A DNA stretch of 64,000 bases from Agrococcus sp. ProA11 (GCF_039880525.1 NZ_CP156989.1:1302001-1366000), one strand, 5' to 3'. Positions 1 to 10,275 are shown, counted from the stretch's first letter. Numbers and translations: made by a program. Notes: generated by a model not told the origin, from the letters alone.

Positions 1-995
1 TCGGCTCGCTCGCGCGCCGCACGATCGTCGACATCGGCTACGACTCCAGCGAGGTGTCGTTCGACGGCAACTCCTGCGGCGTGACGGTCTCGATCGGCGA
101 GCAGTCGACCGAGATCGCGACCGGCGTCGACACCGCCGTGGAGGCGCGTGCCGGCTCCACCGATCCGCTCGACCTCATCGGTGCCGGCGACCAGGGCATC
201 ATGTTCGGCTTCGCGACCGACGAGACGCCCACCTTCATGCCCGCCACCGCCTGGGCAGCGCACCGACTGGCAGAGCGGCTGGCAGCCGTGCGCCGCTCCG
301 GCGACATCCCCTGGCTGCGGCCCGACGGCAAGACGCAGGTGACCATCGGCTACGACGGCTTCACGCCGGTGACGGTCGACGCCGTGCTCGTCTCGACGCA
401 GCACGCGCCCGGCGTCACGGGCGACGAGATCCGCGCGGCCGTCTCCGAGCACGTGATCGAGCCGGTCATCGCGGATCTCGGCCTCGACGCATCCGCCATG
501 CGCACGATCGTCAACCCCTCCGGCTCCTTCCTCACCGGTGGTCCGAAGGGCGACGCCGGGCTCACGGGCCGCAAGATCATCGTCGACACCTACGGCGGCG
601 CTGCCCGGCACGGCGGCGGCGCCTTCAGCGGCAAGGACCCGTCGAAGGTCGACCGATCGGCCGCCTATGCGCTGCGCTGGGTGGCGAAGAACGCGGTCGC
701 CGCGGGGCTCGCGTCGCGCCTCGAGGTGCAGGCCGCGTACGCGATCGGGATGGCGCAGCCCGTCGGGCTCTACGTCGAGACCTTCGGCACCGGCGCCGTC
801 TCGAACGACGCCATCCAGGCGGCGATCCTCGAGGTCTTCGACCTGCGCCCCGGCGCGATCGTGCGCGACCTCGACCTGCGCAAGCCCATCTATCGCCAGA
901 CGGCCGCCTACGGGCACTTCGGCCGCGAGCTGCCCGGCTTCACCTGGGAGCGGCTCGACCGCGTCGACGCGCTGCGCTCCGCCGCGGGGCTCTGA
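1..995 (+). CDS. metK: S-adenosylmethionine synthetase, 3' part (5' end outside window)
   Basis: Makes S-adenosylmethionine from methionine and ATP in the cytoplasm. The reading frame is open from base 3, so the gene starts before the window; about 330 C-terminal residues are visible of a usual ~400. Family motifs are clear: the ATP-binding stretch [15 protein letters not shown], then [20 protein letters not shown], and the C-terminal GHFGRE region. The first Met in frame (base 54) lies inside the conserved core, so it is not the real start. priA begins five bases after the stop, which suggests co-transcription. Nothing looks damaged. Confidence 0.97.
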   Translation, partial: GSLARRTIVDIGYDSSEVSFDGNSCGVTVSIGEQSTEIATGVDTAVEARAGSTDPLDLIGAGDQGIMFGFATDETPTFMPATAWAAHRLAERLAAVRRSGDIPWLRPDGKTQVTIGYDGFTPVTVDAVLVSTQHAPGVTGDEIRAAVSEHVIEPVIADLGLDASAMRTIVNPSGSFLTGGPKGDAGLTGRKIIVDTYGGAARHGGGAFSGKDPSKVDRSAAYALRWVAKNAVAAGLASRLEVQAAYAIGMAQPVGLYVETFGTGAVSNDAIQAAILEVFDLRPGAIVRDLDLRKPIYRQTAAYGHFGRELPGFTWERLDRVDALRSAAGL

Positions 996-1000
996 GGTCG

Positions 1001-2974
1001 TTGCCCGCCGAGTCCGAGCACACGCGGTACGCCCGGGTCGTGGTCGACTCGCGGCTGCCGCAGCTGGATCGCCTCTTCGAGTACCGGGTGCCGCCGGGCA
1101 TGACCGGCGTCGAGGCGGGCGTGCGGGTGCGCGTGCCGCTGCGCGGCGATCGCATGACCACCGGCTGGGTGGTCGAGACGACGTCGGAGCGCGCCTGGGA
1201 GGGTGAGGTCGCCGACGTCGAGAAGGTCATCTCGCCCGTGCCGGTGCTGCAGCCGGAGGTCTGGGCGCTCGCGCGGGCCGTCGCCGAGCGGGCGGCCGGT
1301 GGCGTGGCGGATGTGCTGCGCGTGGCGATCCCGGGCCGGCAGGCGCGCATCGAGAAGCAGTGGCTCGCGGCGGAGCGCGCGGCGCTGCCGGCGCTGCCGG
1401 CGCTCGCTGCGGCGTTCGCGGGCGCGGCGTCGCTGTCGGGACTGGTCGAGGATCGCCGCCGTGTCGCGCTCGAGTGCGCCGGCGGTGTGGCCGAGGTGAC
1501 CGATGGCGAGGGCGAGGCGGTCTGGGTGGGTCGCTGGGCGATCACGCTCGCGGGGCTCGCCCGGCAGGCGATCGAGCGCGGCGAGCAGGCGCTCATCGTC
1601 GTGCCCGACCATCGCGACCAGCGGCAGCTGCGCATCGCGCTCACCGCTGCCGTCGGCGCGGAGCGCGTGGTCGAGCTCGACGCGCGGCAGAAGAACCCGG
1701 AGCGGTACCGCGGCTTCCTGCGCTGCCTCGACGGCGACCCGATCGCGATCATCGGGCCGCGCTCGGCGGTCTACGCGCCGGCGGCGCGGCTCGGCCTGCT
1801 GATGATCTGGGAGGACGGCGACCCGCTGCTGTCCGAGCCGCTGTCGCCCTGGGTGCATGCGCGCGACGCCGCCCTCGTGCGGCAGGGGCAGACCGGCTGC
1901 GCCCTGCTGCTCGCCGCCCACGCCCGGTCGACCGATGCCGAGCGGCTCGTCGAGCTCGGCTTCCTCGAGCACGAGCGCGCCGGCACGCATCGGGTGCGGG
2001 TGCTGCCCTCGGCGCTCACCGACGATGACCGCCGCGTGCCCGCATCCGCGTTCCGAGCGGCCCGGGACGCCTTGCAGTCGAGGCCCGTGCTCGTGCAGGT
2101 CGCGCGTCCCGGCCACGCGCCGGGGCTGCGCTGCGGCGACTGCGGCGCCCGTGGGCGCTGCGCGTTCTGCGGCGGACCGCTCGGCCAGCGCTCGCGCGGC
2201 GCTGCGCCCTCGTGCCGGCTGTGCGGTCGGCTCGCGGCGGCCTGGCGCTGCCCGCACTGCCAGGGTCAGCGACTCGTCGAGGTCGGCCGCGGATCGATGC
2301 GCGTCGCCGAGGAGCTCGGCCGCGCGTTCCCCGGCGTGCCCGTCATGGTCGCCGACGGCGAGCACGAGCGGCTGACGATCGATGCGAAGCCTCGGCTGGT
2401 CGTCGCGACGCGCGGTGCGGAGCCGCTCGCGGATGGCGGCTACGGCGCCGTGCTGCTGCTCGACGGCGAATCGCTGCTCTCGCGCGAGGGCCTGCGCGTG
2501 GGGGAGGAGGCGGTGCGCCAGTGGGCGACCGCGCGGGCGCTCGCCGCCGACGGCGCCACCATCGTGCTCACGGGCGTCGGCGGGGCGGCCTCATCCGCGA
2601 TCACCGGCGACACCACGGTGCCCTTCGCCAAGGCCGAGCTGGCGGAGCGCCGCAGCCTGCGCTTCCCGCCCGCCGTGCGCACCGCATCCGTCGTCGGGCA
2701 CCCGGATGCCGTCGCCGAGGCGCTCGAGGTGCTCGGCGAGGTCGAGCATCTCGACGTGCTGGGCCCGGTACCGGCGCCCGCGGAGGTCGTGAAGGGCAGC
2801 CGCGAGGGCGAGCTCGAGCGCGCCATCGCCCGCTTCGCCTACGCGGATGGCGCCCGGGTCGCCGGCATCGCGCGCGGCCGCGTGCTCGCCTCGGCCGCGC
2901 GCCCTCGCCGCCCCGGCGCGCCGCCGCGCCTCCGCATCCGCCTCGATGACCCCGAGCCCTTCGACGGCCTCTGA
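1001..2974 (+). CDS. priA: Primosomal protein N' (PriA), actinobacterial form without helicase motifs
   Basis: PriA normally reloads the replicative helicase at stalled forks. The 657-residue product has the N-terminal DNA-binding region (LPQLDRLFEYRVP) and a zinc-binding insert with paired cysteines (CGDCG, CAFCG, CRLCG, CPHC at about residues 378-430). The ATPase parts are not there: no Walker A motif can be found, and the place expected for the DEAH box reads IWEDGD. This degenerate form is known across actinobacteria, so it is not a frameshift artefact. The product probably binds DNA or partners but cannot be an ATP-driven helicase. The start is TTG, five bases after metK. It is unrelated to the HisA/TrpF isomerase that is also called PriA. 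Confidence 0.9.
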   Translation: MPAESEHTRYARVVVDSRLPQLDRLFEYRVPPGMTGVEAGVRVRVPLRGDRMTTGWVVETTSERAWEGEVADVEKVISPVPVLQPEVWALARAVAERAAGGVADVLRVAIPGRQARIEKQWLAAERAALPALPALAAAFAGAASLSGLVEDRRRVALECAGGVAEVTDGEGEAVWVGRWAITLAGLARQAIERGEQALIVVPDHRDQRQLRIALTAAVGAERVVELDARQKNPERYRGFLRCLDGDPIAIIGPRSAVYAPAARLGLLMIWEDGDPLLSEPLSPWVHARDAALVRQGQTGCALLLAAHARSTDAERLVELGFLEHERAGTHRVRVLPSALTDDDRRVPASAFRAARDALQSRPVLVQVARPGHAPGLRCGDCGARGRCAFCGGPLGQRSRGAAPSCRLCGRLAAAWRCPHCQGQRLVEVGRGSMRVAEELGRAFPGVPVMVADGEHERLTIDAKPRLVVATRGAEPLADGGYGAVLLLDGESLLSREGLRVGEEAVRQWATARALAADGATIVLTGVGGAASSAITGDTTVPFAKAELAERRSLRFPPAVRTASVVGHPDAVAEALEVLGEVEHLDVLGPVPAPAEVVKGSREGELERAIARFAYADGARVAGIARGRVLASAARPRRPGAPPRLRIRLDDPEPFDGL

Positions 2975-3283
2975 CCCGCGCGCGCTGCGCCGCCACGGGC
3001 ATCCCATCGGCAGTGGTACCGATCTGTCGCCTCGACGCCCCACAGCCGACACTCTCGTACCGCAACGCCACGCGCCTCGCGCGCCCCGCCCGGCGGCGGT
3101 ACCGAATGGTCGCGTGCGCGCGCTCCGGGCGACCGTTCGGTACCGGAAGGCGGTGCCGGGCCACGGTGCGGCGAGTGCCGCGCGGGCCGGATCGGAGGCT
3201 GCGCGCCGGAGGCGGCGGCTCGATGCAGGATGATGGATGCCGAGGCCCAGCGCCTCGAACGCCCCACCCATCGTGAAGGAACC
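2975..3283 (+). other. Intergenic region priA-fmt with GGTACC-centred repeats
   Basis: A 309-base gap, the longest non-coding stretch in the window. No open frame in it has protein-like composition. It holds a near-perfect inverted repeat: 3098-3113 (GGTACCGAATGGTCGC) and 3129-3144 (GCGACCGTTCGGTACC), 15 of 16 positions complementary, 15 bases apart. A third related copy, 3015-3030 (GGTACCGATCTGTCGC), lies in direct orientation and matches the first at 13 of 16 positions. No clear -10 box was found. The repeats could be an operator or a processed RNA hairpin ahead of fmt; this is inference. Confidence 0.5.
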
Positions 3284-4255
3284 ATGCGCATCGTCTTCGC
3301 CGGCAGCCCGGAAGCCGCCGTCCCCAGCCTCGAGGCGCTCGCCGCCCGGCACGAGATCGCGGCAGTGATCACGCGCGCTGCCTCCCCGCAGGGCCGCAAG
3401 CGCGTGCTGACCCCGACGCCGGTGGCGCAGGCCGCCGAGGCGCTGGGTCTGCCGGTGATCGAGGCGAACCGGCTCGACGCCGGCGCGACCGCGCGCATCA
3501 GCGCGCTCGAGCCGGAGCTCGCCGTCGTCGTCGCCTACGGCGGGCTCGTGCGCGAGCCGCTGCTGTCGATGCCGCCGCACGGCTGGATCAACCTGCACTT
3601 CTCGCTGCTGCCCGACTATCGGGGCGCTGCCCCCGTGCAGCGGGCGCTCATCGACGGCCATCGCGTCACGGGCGTGAGTGTGTTCCGGCTGGTGGCAGAG
3701 CTCGACGCGGGGCCGGTGGTGCGGATGCGCGAGGCCGAGATCCCCGACGGTGCGACGGCAGGCACGCTGCTCGCGCAGCTGGCGGAGCTCGGCGCGCACG
3801 AGCTGGTCGGGGCCGTCGACACGATCGCGAACGGCACGGCCGTGTTCGAGCAGCAGACCGGAGCGCCGACCCTCGCGCCGAAGCTCACGCTCGCCGATGG
3901 CGCGCTCGACCTCACGCAGACGGCGTCGACGCTGCTGGCCCGCTTCCGCGGCGTGACGCCCGAGCCGGGAGCGCACGCGACGGTGCTGCGGGAGGGCGGC
4001 GACGGCGAGCGCGTGAAGCTGCTCGCCATCGCGCGCTCGGGCGCTGAGCCGCTCGCGCCGGGCGAGGCCGCGCTCGCGGGTCGCACCGCAATCGTCGGCA
4101 CCGGAAGCGCCCCGCTCGAGCTGCTCGAGGTGCAGCCGGCCGGCAAGCGCCCGATGGCCGGCGCCGACTGGCTGCGCGGCCGCGGCGGCACAGCCACCTT
4201 CGAGCTCCCCCCAGCACCCGTCACGAGACCCACCACCGACGAGGCACGCGCATGA
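3284..4255 (+). CDS. fmt: Methionyl-tRNA formyltransferase
   Basis: Formylates initiator Met-tRNA using 10-formyltetrahydrofolate so that translation can start. The chosen ATG gives MRIVFAGSPE, the usual N-terminus, with GAAGGA just upstream; the frame runs 18 codons further back but that part is not conserved. The length is 323 residues. The formyl-transfer site is visible: N103 and H105 in NLHFSLLPDYRG and the matching D141 in ELDAGPVV. The C-terminal OB-fold domain follows. The stop overlaps the rsmB start (ATGA). Confidence 0.96.
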   Translation: MRIVFAGSPEAAVPSLEALAARHEIAAVITRAASPQGRKRVLTPTPVAQAAEALGLPVIEANRLDAGATARISALEPELAVVVAYGGLVREPLLSMPPHGWINLHFSLLPDYRGAAPVQRALIDGHRVTGVSVFRLVAELDAGPVVRMREAEIPDGATAGTLLAQLAELGAHELVGAVDTIANGTAVFEQQTGAPTLAPKLTLADGALDLTQTASTLLARFRGVTPEPGAHATVLREGGDGERVKLLAIARSGAEPLAPGEAALAGRTAIVGTGSAPLELLEVQPAGKRPMAGADWLRGRGGTATFELPPAPVTRPTTDEARA

Positions 4256-5673
4256 GCGACCGCCCCCAGCAGCGCCGCCGCTCCCACGCCGGCAGCCGCC
4301 CGCAGTCCGAGACCGATGCGCAGAACGCCCGCCTCGTCGCCCGCGACGTCGTGCTCGACGTCGACCGCGACGACGCCTACGCCAACCTGCTGCTGCCGCA
4401 GCGCATCCGCGATGCCGGCCTCGACGCCGCCGACGCGGGCTTCGCGACCGAGCTCGCCTACGGCACGCTGCGGTGGCAGGGCCAGCACGATGCGCTCATC
4501 GCCGATGCCGCTGGCCGCCCGATCGACGAGATCGACCCCGAGACGCTCGCCACGCTGCGCATCGGCTCGCACCAGCTGAGCCGCATGCGCGTGCCCTCGC
4601 ACGCAGCCGTCCACGAGACGGTCGCCCTGCTGCGCCACCACCGCGGCCGCGCGGGGTTCGCCAACGCGGTGCTGCGCCGCCTCTCGGAGGTGCCCGCCGA
4701 GGATCGGCTCGCCCGCATCACCGAGGGCCTCGCCGACGACGAGCGGCTGGCGCTCGAGACCGGCCACCCCGCCTGGGTGCTGCGCGCGCTGCGGCGCACG
4801 CTCGAGCGCGAGGGCGCCGGCGCCGAGCTGCCCGCGCTGCTCGCCGCCGACAACGTGCCGCCTGCCGTGCAGCTCGTGGCGCTGCCCGGCCTGGCGGACC
4901 CCGACGCGCTCGACCTGGAGCCGAGCGCGAGCCCCATCGGCCGCATCGCCCCCGCGGGCGATCCCGCGCGCATGCAGCAGATCGCCGACGGCACCTGGCG
5001 GGTGCAGGATGCCGGCAGCCAGCTGGCGGCCCTCGCCCTCACTCGCGCGCGCCCTGTCGCGCCCGGCGAGCGCTGGCTCGATCTGTGCGCCGGCCCCGGC
5101 GGCAAGGCCGCGCTCATGGCAGCGGAGGCCGCGATCGCGGGCGCGGACCTGGAGGCCAACGAGATGCTCCCGCACCGCTCGAAGCTCGTGCGAGAGGCCC
5201 TGCGCTCCGTCGTCGCCGTCTCGCCCGAGCACGCTCCGCGCGTCGTCACGGGCGATGGGCGCCGCTACGGCGAGGGCGACACGGCGCATGCCTTCGACCG
5301 GATCCTGCTGGACGCCCCCTGCACCGGCCTCGGCGCGCTGCGCCGCCGACCGGAGGCCCGCTGGCGCAAGCAGCCGACCGATGTGCCCGCGCTGGCCGCG
5401 CTGCAGTCCGAGCTGCTCGAGGCATCCGCCAAGGCGCTCAAGCCCGGCGGCATCATCGCCTACGTCACCTGCTCGCCGCACCTGGCCGAGACCCGCGCGG
5501 TCGTCGACCGCGCCGCCGCGCTGGGTCTGCGACCGCTCGACACCCGCGCGGTCATCGCCGACCTCGCGCCGGGCATCGCCCTCGGCGAGACGGGCGACGC
5601 CGTGCAGCTGTGGCCGCACCGCAACGGCACCGACGCCATGTTCATCCAACTGCTCACGACTGCTGAACGCTAG
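4252..5673 (+). CDS. rsmB: 16S rRNA m5C methyltransferase RsmB/NOP2-Sun family
   Basis: Transfers a methyl group from S-adenosylmethionine to a cytosine in 16S rRNA (C967 in E. coli numbering). The 473 residues begin with a polar tail, then an NusB-like RNA-binding domain (about 20-160), then the Rossmann methyltransferase domain. DLCAGPGGK binds SAM. C357 in DAPCTG and C407 in TCSPH are the two cysteines of m5C enzymes; by family knowledge the TCS cysteine is the nucleophile. The gene overlaps fmt by four bases; the fmt-rsmB pair is common in bacteria. Confidence 0.95.
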   Translation: MSDRPQQRRRSHAGSRPQSETDAQNARLVARDVVLDVDRDDAYANLLLPQRIRDAGLDAADAGFATELAYGTLRWQGQHDALIADAAGRPIDEIDPETLATLRIGSHQLSRMRVPSHAAVHETVALLRHHRGRAGFANAVLRRLSEVPAEDRLARITEGLADDERLALETGHPAWVLRALRRTLEREGAGAELPALLAADNVPPAVQLVALPGLADPDALDLEPSASPIGRIAPAGDPARMQQIADGTWRVQDAGSQLAALALTRARPVAPGERWLDLCAGPGGKAALMAAEAAIAGADLEANEMLPHRSKLVREALRSVVAVSPEHAPRVVTGDGRRYGEGDTAHAFDRILLDAPCTGLGALRRRPEARWRKQPTDVPALAALQSELLEASAKALKPGGIIAYVTCSPHLAETRAVVDRAAALGLRPLDTRAVIADLAPGIALGETGDAVQLWPHRNGTDAMFIQLLTTAER

Positions 5674-5689
5674 GGCGCGCGGGGGTCGA

Positions 5690-5695
5690 TAGGCT
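5690..5695 (+). promoter_or_regulatory. -10 box TAGGCT of rpe
   Basis: TAGGCT ends seven bases before the rpe ATG, which puts the expected transcription start at or next to the A of the start codon. No good -35 is seen. It belongs to a series of identically placed boxes in this window. Confidence 0.55.
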
Positions 5696-5702
5696 GGAAC
5701 CC

Positions 5703-6443
5703 ATGGTCAGGATCCACCCCAGCATCCTCTCGGCCGATTTCGTGAACCTCGAGCGCGACCTCGAGAAGATCGCGAGCGCCGACGGCGTGCACGTCGACGT
5801 CATGGACGCGCACTTCGTGCCCAACCTCACCTTCGGCCTGCCGATGGTGCAGCGCATCGCCGAGGTGACGAGCCTGCCGATCGACGTGCACCTGATGATC
5901 GACGACCCTGACACCTGGGCGCCGCAGTACGCGATCGACGGCGTCGACACCGTCACGTTCCACGCCGAGGCCACCGGCGACGCCGTCTCGCTCGCCCGCG
6001 AGCTGCGCGCCCGCGGCGCCCGCGCATCCATCGCCATCAAGCCCGGCACGCTCGTCGACGAGGTGCTCGAGCACCTCACCGAGTTCGACATGGTGCTCGT
6101 CATGACCGTCGAGCCCGGCTTCGGCGGGCAGTCGTTCATGGCCGACATGATGCCGAAGCTCGAGGCGCTGCGCGGCAGGGCCGAGGATCTCGGCATCGAC
6201 CTCGCGCTGCAGGTCGACGGCGGCATCACCGCCGACACGCTCCCGATCGCCGCGGCATCCGGGGCCAACGTGTTCGTCGCGGGCAGCGCCGTCTACGGGC
6301 ACGCCTCGCCCCCCGACCGCATCGCCGAGCTGCGCGCAGCTGGCAAGGGCGCGTTCGACACCGGCATGATCGATCTGCGCGCCGTCCACCGCGGTCTCGC
6401 CGCGTCTGGCGGCGCGGGCACGACCGGTACCCTGGACGAGTGA
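5703..6443 (+). CDS. rpe: Ribulose-phosphate 3-epimerase
   Basis: Interconverts ribulose 5-phosphate and xylulose 5-phosphate in the pentose-phosphate pathway. It is a TIM barrel starting [13 protein letters not shown]. Metal and catalytic residues are present: H30 and D32 in [13 protein letters not shown]63 in DVHLM, and D172 in LQVDGGIT; the phosphate loop EPGFGGQSF is intact. At 246 residues it is about 25 longer than usual because of a C-terminal tail. There is no Shine-Dalgarno sequence; the -10 box upstream suggests a leaderless mRNA. The stop overlaps hisE by four bases (GTGA). Confidence 0.96.
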   Translation: MVRIHPSILSADFVNLERDLEKIASADGVHVDVMDAHFVPNLTFGLPMVQRIAEVTSLPIDVHLMIDDPDTWAPQYAIDGVDTVTFHAEATGDAVSLARELRARGARASIAIKPGTLVDEVLEHLTEFDMVLVMTVEPGFGGQSFMADMMPKLEALRGRAEDLGIDLALQVDGGITADTLPIAAASGANVFVAGSAVYGHASPPDRIAELRAAGKGAFDTGMIDLRAVHRGLAASGGAGTTGTLDE

Positions 6444-6703
6444 AGACCTTCGACGAGCTGCATGCCGAGCTCGAGCGCACCATCGCCGAGCGCCCGGAGG
6501 GCTCCCGCACCGTCGAGCTCGTCGACGCCGGCGTGCACGCGATCGGCAAGAAGATCGTGGAAGAGGCCGCAGAGGTCTGGATGGCCGCCGAGCACGAGAC
6601 CGACGATGACGCGGCGCTCGAGATCTCGCAGCTGCTGTACCACCTGCAGGTGCTCATGCACGCGAAGGGCATCTCGCTGCAGGACGTCTACCGACATCTC
6701 TGA
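6440..6703 (+). CDS. hisE: Phosphoribosyl-ATP pyrophosphatase
   Basis: Second step of histidine synthesis: removes pyrophosphate from phosphoribosyl-ATP. It is a small all-helical protein of 87 residues with the acidic metal-binding pattern [17 protein letters not shown], typical of the all-alpha NTP pyrophosphatase fold. It starts with GTG inside the rpe stop. In actinobacteria HisE is a stand-alone protein placed before HisG, as here, while HisI lies further downstream. Confidence 0.95.
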   Translation: MKTFDELHAELERTIAERPEGSRTVELVDAGVHAIGKKIVEEAAEVWMAAEHETDDDAALEISQLLYHLQVLMHAKGISLQDVYRHL

Positions 6704-6742
6704 CGCGCCTTCCCACATCCGTCAGAACTGTTGAAGGAAGTC

Positions 6743-7582
6743 ATGCTCAAGATCGCTGTGCCCAACAAGGGCTCACTGGCCGAGACGGCCGCCTGGATGC
6801 TCGACGAGGCCGGCTACCGCGGCCGTCGTGACGGCAAGGAGCTCATCGTCGTCGATGCCCGCAACGAGGTGGAGTTCTTCTTCCTCCGACCGCGCGACAT
6901 CGCCACCTACGTCGGCTCCGGCGCCCTCGATGTCGGCATCACCGGCCGTGACCTGCTGCTCGACTCCGGCTCGGACGCCGTCGAGGTCGAGGGGCTGGGC
7001 TTCGCGCGCTCCACGTTCCGCTTCGCGGGCCCGGCCGGTCGCTTCCAGACCGCCGCCGACCTGCAGGGCGTGCGCATCGCCTCCAGCTACACGAAGCTCG
7101 TCGAGGACCACCTGGCAGCGCAGGGCATCACGGCCGAGCTCGTGCGCCTCGACGGCGCCGTGGAGTCCTCCGTGCGGCTCGGGGTGGCGGATGCGGTGGC
7201 CGACGTCGTCGAGACCGGCGGCACGCTGCGCGCCCAGGGCCTGGAGGTCTTCGGCGACCCGATCCTGACCAGCGAGGCCGTGCTGATCTCGAACGGCGGC
7301 AACCCCACGGGCCTGTCGCGGCTCAAGCGCCGCCTGGACGGCGTGATGGTCGCGCGGGACTACGTGCTCGTGGACTACGACATCGAGCGGTCGCGCCTCG
7401 ACGCGGCCATCGGCATCGCACGCGGCTTCGAGAGCGCGACCGTCAGCCCGCTGCAGCGGGAGGGCTGGGTCGCGGTGCGCGTCATGGTGCGCCGCGACGA
7501 CACGAACCAGATCATGGACGCCCTCGACGACGTCGGTGCGACGGCGATCATCGTCTCACGCATCCACGCCGCTCGACTCTGA
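6743..7582 (+). CDS. hisG: ATP phosphoribosyltransferase, long form
   Basis: First and feedback-controlled step of histidine synthesis: ATP plus PRPP gives phosphoribosyl-ATP. The start at ATG 6743 gives [14 protein letters not shown], matching the family; a TTG four codons upstream overlaps the likely ribosome-binding site GAAGGAAG, so it was not used. At 279 residues it is the long form, with a C-terminal ACT-like regulatory domain (about 210-279) that binds histidine and makes a HisZ partner unnecessary. [18 protein letters not shown] is the characteristic core. hisF follows after 34 bases. Confidence 0.96.
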   Translation: MLKIAVPNKGSLAETAAWMLDEAGYRGRRDGKELIVVDARNEVEFFFLRPRDIATYVGSGALDVGITGRDLLLDSGSDAVEVEGLGFARSTFRFAGPAGRFQTAADLQGVRIASSYTKLVEDHLAAQGITAELVRLDGAVESSVRLGVADAVADVVETGGTLRAQGLEVFGDPILTSEAVLISNGGNPTGLSRLKRRLDGVMVARDYVLVDYDIERSRLDAAIGIARGFESATVSPLQREGWVAVRVMVRRDDTNQIMDALDDVGATAIIVSRIHAARL

Positions 7583-7616
7583 CGCCAGGCCACCCACTTC
7601 CGACAGGAGTCTCCCG

Positions 7617-8375
7617 ATGCTCGCCACCCGCGTCATCCCGTGCCTCGACGTGGCGCACGGTCGCGTCGTCAAGGGCGTCAAGTTCCAAGGCCTGACCGAT
7701 CAGGGCGACCCGGTGGAGCTGGCGTCGCGCTACGCCGAGCAGGGCGCCGACGAGATCACCTTCCTCGACGTGAAGGCGACCGTCGACGATGCCGGGACGA
7801 TCCTCGACGTGGTCGAGCGCTGCGCGGAGCAGATCTTCATCCCGCTCACCGTGGGCGGCGGCGTGCGCGAGCGCGACGACGTCGCTCGGCTGCTGGCGCA
7901 CGGCGCCGACAAGGTGAGCGTGAACTCCGCGGCCATCCGCGACCCGGCGCTCATCGATCGCATCGTGGCCGACTTCGGCTCGCAGGTGCTCGTGCTCTCG
8001 CTCGACGTGCGCCGCGCCGCGGAGCAGCCGAGCGGCTTCGAGGTGACCACGCACGGCGGCTCCCGCGGGGCAGGGCTCGACGCGATCGCCTGGGCCGAGG
8101 AGGGCATCGCGCGCGGTGTGGGCGAGCTGCTCGTCAACTCCATCGACGCGGACGGCACCAAGCAGGGCTTCGACCTCGAGCTGCTGCGCCTCGTGCGCGC
8201 AGCCGCGACCACGCCGGTGATCGCCTCCGGCGGCGCGGGCGAGCTGACGCACTTCGCCCCCGCGGTGCAGGCGGGCGCCGATGCCGTGCTGGCGGCGAGC
8301 GTCTTCCACAGCGGCCTGCACACGGTCGGCGAGGTCAAGGATGCGATGCGGATGGCCGGGGTGACGGTGCGATGA
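7617..8375 (+). CDS. hisF: Imidazole glycerol phosphate synthase, cyclase subunit
   Basis: Uses ammonia delivered by HisH to form imidazole glycerol phosphate and AICAR. It is a 252-residue TIM barrel. The two catalytic aspartates are exactly where expected, D11 (IPCLDV) and D130 (LSLDV). The ATG is preceded by CAGGAG; the open frame continues upstream into hisG sequence, so the internal start was chosen from the conserved [13 protein letters not shown]-terminus. Its partner HisH is not in the window. The stop overlaps hisI (ATGA). Confidence 0.97.
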   Translation: MLATRVIPCLDVAHGRVVKGVKFQGLTDQGDPVELASRYAEQGADEITFLDVKATVDDAGTILDVVERCAEQIFIPLTVGGGVRERDDVARLLAHGADKVSVNSAAIRDPALIDRIVADFGSQVLVLSLDVRRAAEQPSGFEVTTHGGSRGAGLDAIAWAEEGIARGVGELLVNSIDADGTKQGFDLELLRLVRAAATTPVIASGGAGELTHFAPAVQAGADAVLAASVFHSGLHTVGEVKDAMRMAGVTVR

Positions 8376-8764
8376 CGAACGACGAGACCCGCGACCCGGG
8401 GGCCGAGGAGGGCGCGGTGCCGGGCGACGCGTTGCGCATGCCGCCGCTGAAGCTGGACGCCGACGGCCTGGTCGCCGCGGTCATCCAGGACGACGCCACC
8501 GGCGACGTGCTCATGGTCGGCTACATGGACGACGAGGCGCTGCGCCGCACCGCGACCGAGGGCCGCGTGACGTTCTGGTCGCGCTCGCGCCAGGAGTACT
8601 GGCGCAAGGGCGACACCTCCGGCAACATCCAGGTGCCGCGCTCGATCGCGCTGGACTGCGACGGCGACGCGCTGCTGATCCGCGTCGACCAGACCGGTCC
8701 CGCGTGCCACACGGGCGCGCGCTCGTGCTTCTTCACGCCCGTGCCGACGGCGGTCGCGTCGTGA
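8372..8764 (+). CDS. hisI: Phosphoribosyl-AMP cyclohydrolase
   Basis: Third step of histidine synthesis, a zinc-dependent ring opening of phosphoribosyl-AMP. The 130 residues include a short non-conserved N-terminal tail of about 25 residues before [15 protein letters not shown]. Zinc and metal-binding residues are seen in [16 protein letters not shown] and [11 protein letters not shown]. The gene is easily missed because its frame stays open far upstream through hisF; the start is fixed by the ATGA overlap with hisF. The stop overlaps the trpE GTG. Confidence 0.93.
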   Translation: MTNDETRDPGAEEGAVPGDALRMPPLKLDADGLVAAVIQDDATGDVLMVGYMDDEALRRTATEGRVTFWSRSRQEYWRKGDTSGNIQVPRSIALDCDGDALLIRVDQTGPACHTGARSCFFTPVPTAVAS

Positions 8765-10275
8765 CCGAGCTCGACCGGGCGGGCTTCGACGCGCTGCTGC
8801 GCGACCATCGCATCGTGCCGGTCGTGCGCGAGCTGTTCCTCGACGCCGAGACGCCCGTGGGCATCTACCGCCGCCTGGCGGCCGGGCGCACCGGCAGCTT
8901 CCTGCTGGAGTCGGCGCAGCAGGGCGTGTGGAGCCGCTACTCCTTCGTCGGCGTCGCCTCCTTCGGCCAGCTCACCGCCGATTGCGGTCGCGTCGTCTGG
9001 CGCTCCGAGCACGTCTCCGAGCAGCGGCTGCTGGGCGACGACGCGCCGTCCGGGGGCCTCGCGACCGTTGAGCACGTGCTGCGCCGGTGGGCCACCCCGC
9101 GCATCGAGGGCCTGCCGCGGCTCACGAGCGGTCTCATCGGGCACATCGGATGGGAGGCCGTGCGCGAGATCGAGCACCTCCCGAACGCACCCGAGCGCGA
9201 GGTCGACGTGCCCGCGATCGCGATGCACCTCGCCGCGACGATGGTGGTGCTCGACCACCGCACCGGGGCCGCGCACCTGGTGGTGAACGTGCTCAACGAC
9301 GGCGTCGACGACGCGGATGCGCTGTGGCGCGACGCCCAGGAGCGGCTCGCAGCACTCGAGCGCCAGCTGATGGCGCCCGCGTCCGGGTCGCTCGCGGTGC
9401 TCGACCGGGACGCGGAGCCCGACGCCGCAGCGCGCGTGAGCCCCGACGCTTTCCGCGGCATGGTCGAGCGCTCCAAGCAGCACATCGTCGACGGTGACGT
9501 CTTCCAGGTCGTGCTCTCCACGCGCTTCGACCTGCCGACCGATGCCGACCCGCTCGAGGTCTACCGCGCGCTGCGGGTGCTGAACCCCTCGCCCTACCTC
9601 TACCTGCTGAGCCTCGAGACCGCCGACGGCGAGCCCTACGCGGTCGTCGGCTCGAGCCCGGAGGCGCTCGTCACCGTGCACGACCGTCGCGCGACCATGC
9701 ATCCGATCGCCGGCAGCCGCCCCCGCGGCGCCGACGCGCAGGCCGACCGCGACCTCGCCGACGACCTGCTCGCCGATCCCAAGGAGCGCAGCGAGCACGT
9801 CATGCTCGTCGACCTGGCGCGCAACGACCTCGCGAAGGTGTGCGTCGCGGGCACGGTGGCGGTGACGGAGCTCATGGCGATCGAGCGCTTCAGCCACATC
9901 ATGCACATCGTCTCCACCGTGGAGGGCGACATGCGGCACGGCACCTCCGCCGTCGACGCCTTCCGCGCGACGTTCCCGGCGGGCACCCTCTCCGGCGCCC
10001 CGAAGCCGCGCGCCCTCGAGCTGATCGACGAGCTCGAGAGCGCCCAGCGCGGCGTCTACGGCGGCGTGGTCGGGTGGTTCGACCTGGCGGGCGACGCCGA
10101 CCTCGCGATCGCGATCCGCACCGTCACGATGCGCGACGGCGTCGCGCACGTGCAGTCGGGCGCCGGACTGGTGGCCGACAGCGATCCGGAGAGCGAGCTG
10201 CAGGAGGTGCGCAGCAAGGCCGCCGCGCCGCTGCGCGCCGTCGCCGTCGCCTCCTCGATGCGGACCCGTCCGTGA
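8761..10275 (+). CDS. trpE: Anthranilate synthase component I
   Basis: Converts chorismate to anthranilate, the committed step of tryptophan synthesis. The 504-residue product carries the tryptophan feedback motif LLESA near residue 45 and the chorismate-binding core: [35 protein letters not shown] and [15 protein letters not shown]. The GTG start overlaps the hisI stop by four bases, so no room exists for a trp attenuator in front of it. The glutaminase partner TrpG is not in the window and must be encoded elsewhere. Confidence 0.96.
   Translation: MTELDRAGFDALLRDHRIVPVVRELFLDAETPVGIYRRLAAGRTGSFLLESAQQGVWSRYSFVGVASFGQLTADCGRVVWRSEHVSEQRLLGDDAPSGGLATVEHVLRRWATPRIEGLPRLTSGLIGHIGWEAVREIEHLPNAPEREVDVPAIAMHLAATMVVLDHRTGAAHLVVNVLNDGVDDADALWRDAQERLAALERQLMAPASGSLAVLDRDAEPDAAARVSPDAFRGMVERSKQHIVDGDVFQVVLSTRFDLPTDADPLEVYRALRVLNPSPYLYLLSLETADGEPYAVVGSSPEALVTVHDRRATMHPIAGSRPRGADAQADRDLADDLLADPKERSEHVMLVDLARNDLAKVCVAGTVAVTELMAIERFSHIMHIVSTVEGDMRHGTSAVDAFRATFPAGTLSGAPKPRALELIDELESAQRGVYGGVVGWFDLAGDADLAIAIRTVTMRDGVAHVQSGAGLVADSDPESELQEVRSKAAAPLRAVAVASSMRTRP

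Noticed and set aside
1001-2974. priA as a frameshifted pseudogene because the helicase motifs are missing
   Set aside because: The frame is intact, flanking domains are conserved, and this degenerate form is standard in actinobacteria.
3013-3276. Small open frames in the priA-fmt gap
   Set aside because: They are Arg/Pro/Ala-rich, overlap each other in several frames and have no ribosome-binding site.
8700-8765. trp attenuator or T-box ahead of trpE
   Set aside because: trpE starts within the hisI stop; no leader, Trp codon run or alternative hairpins are present.
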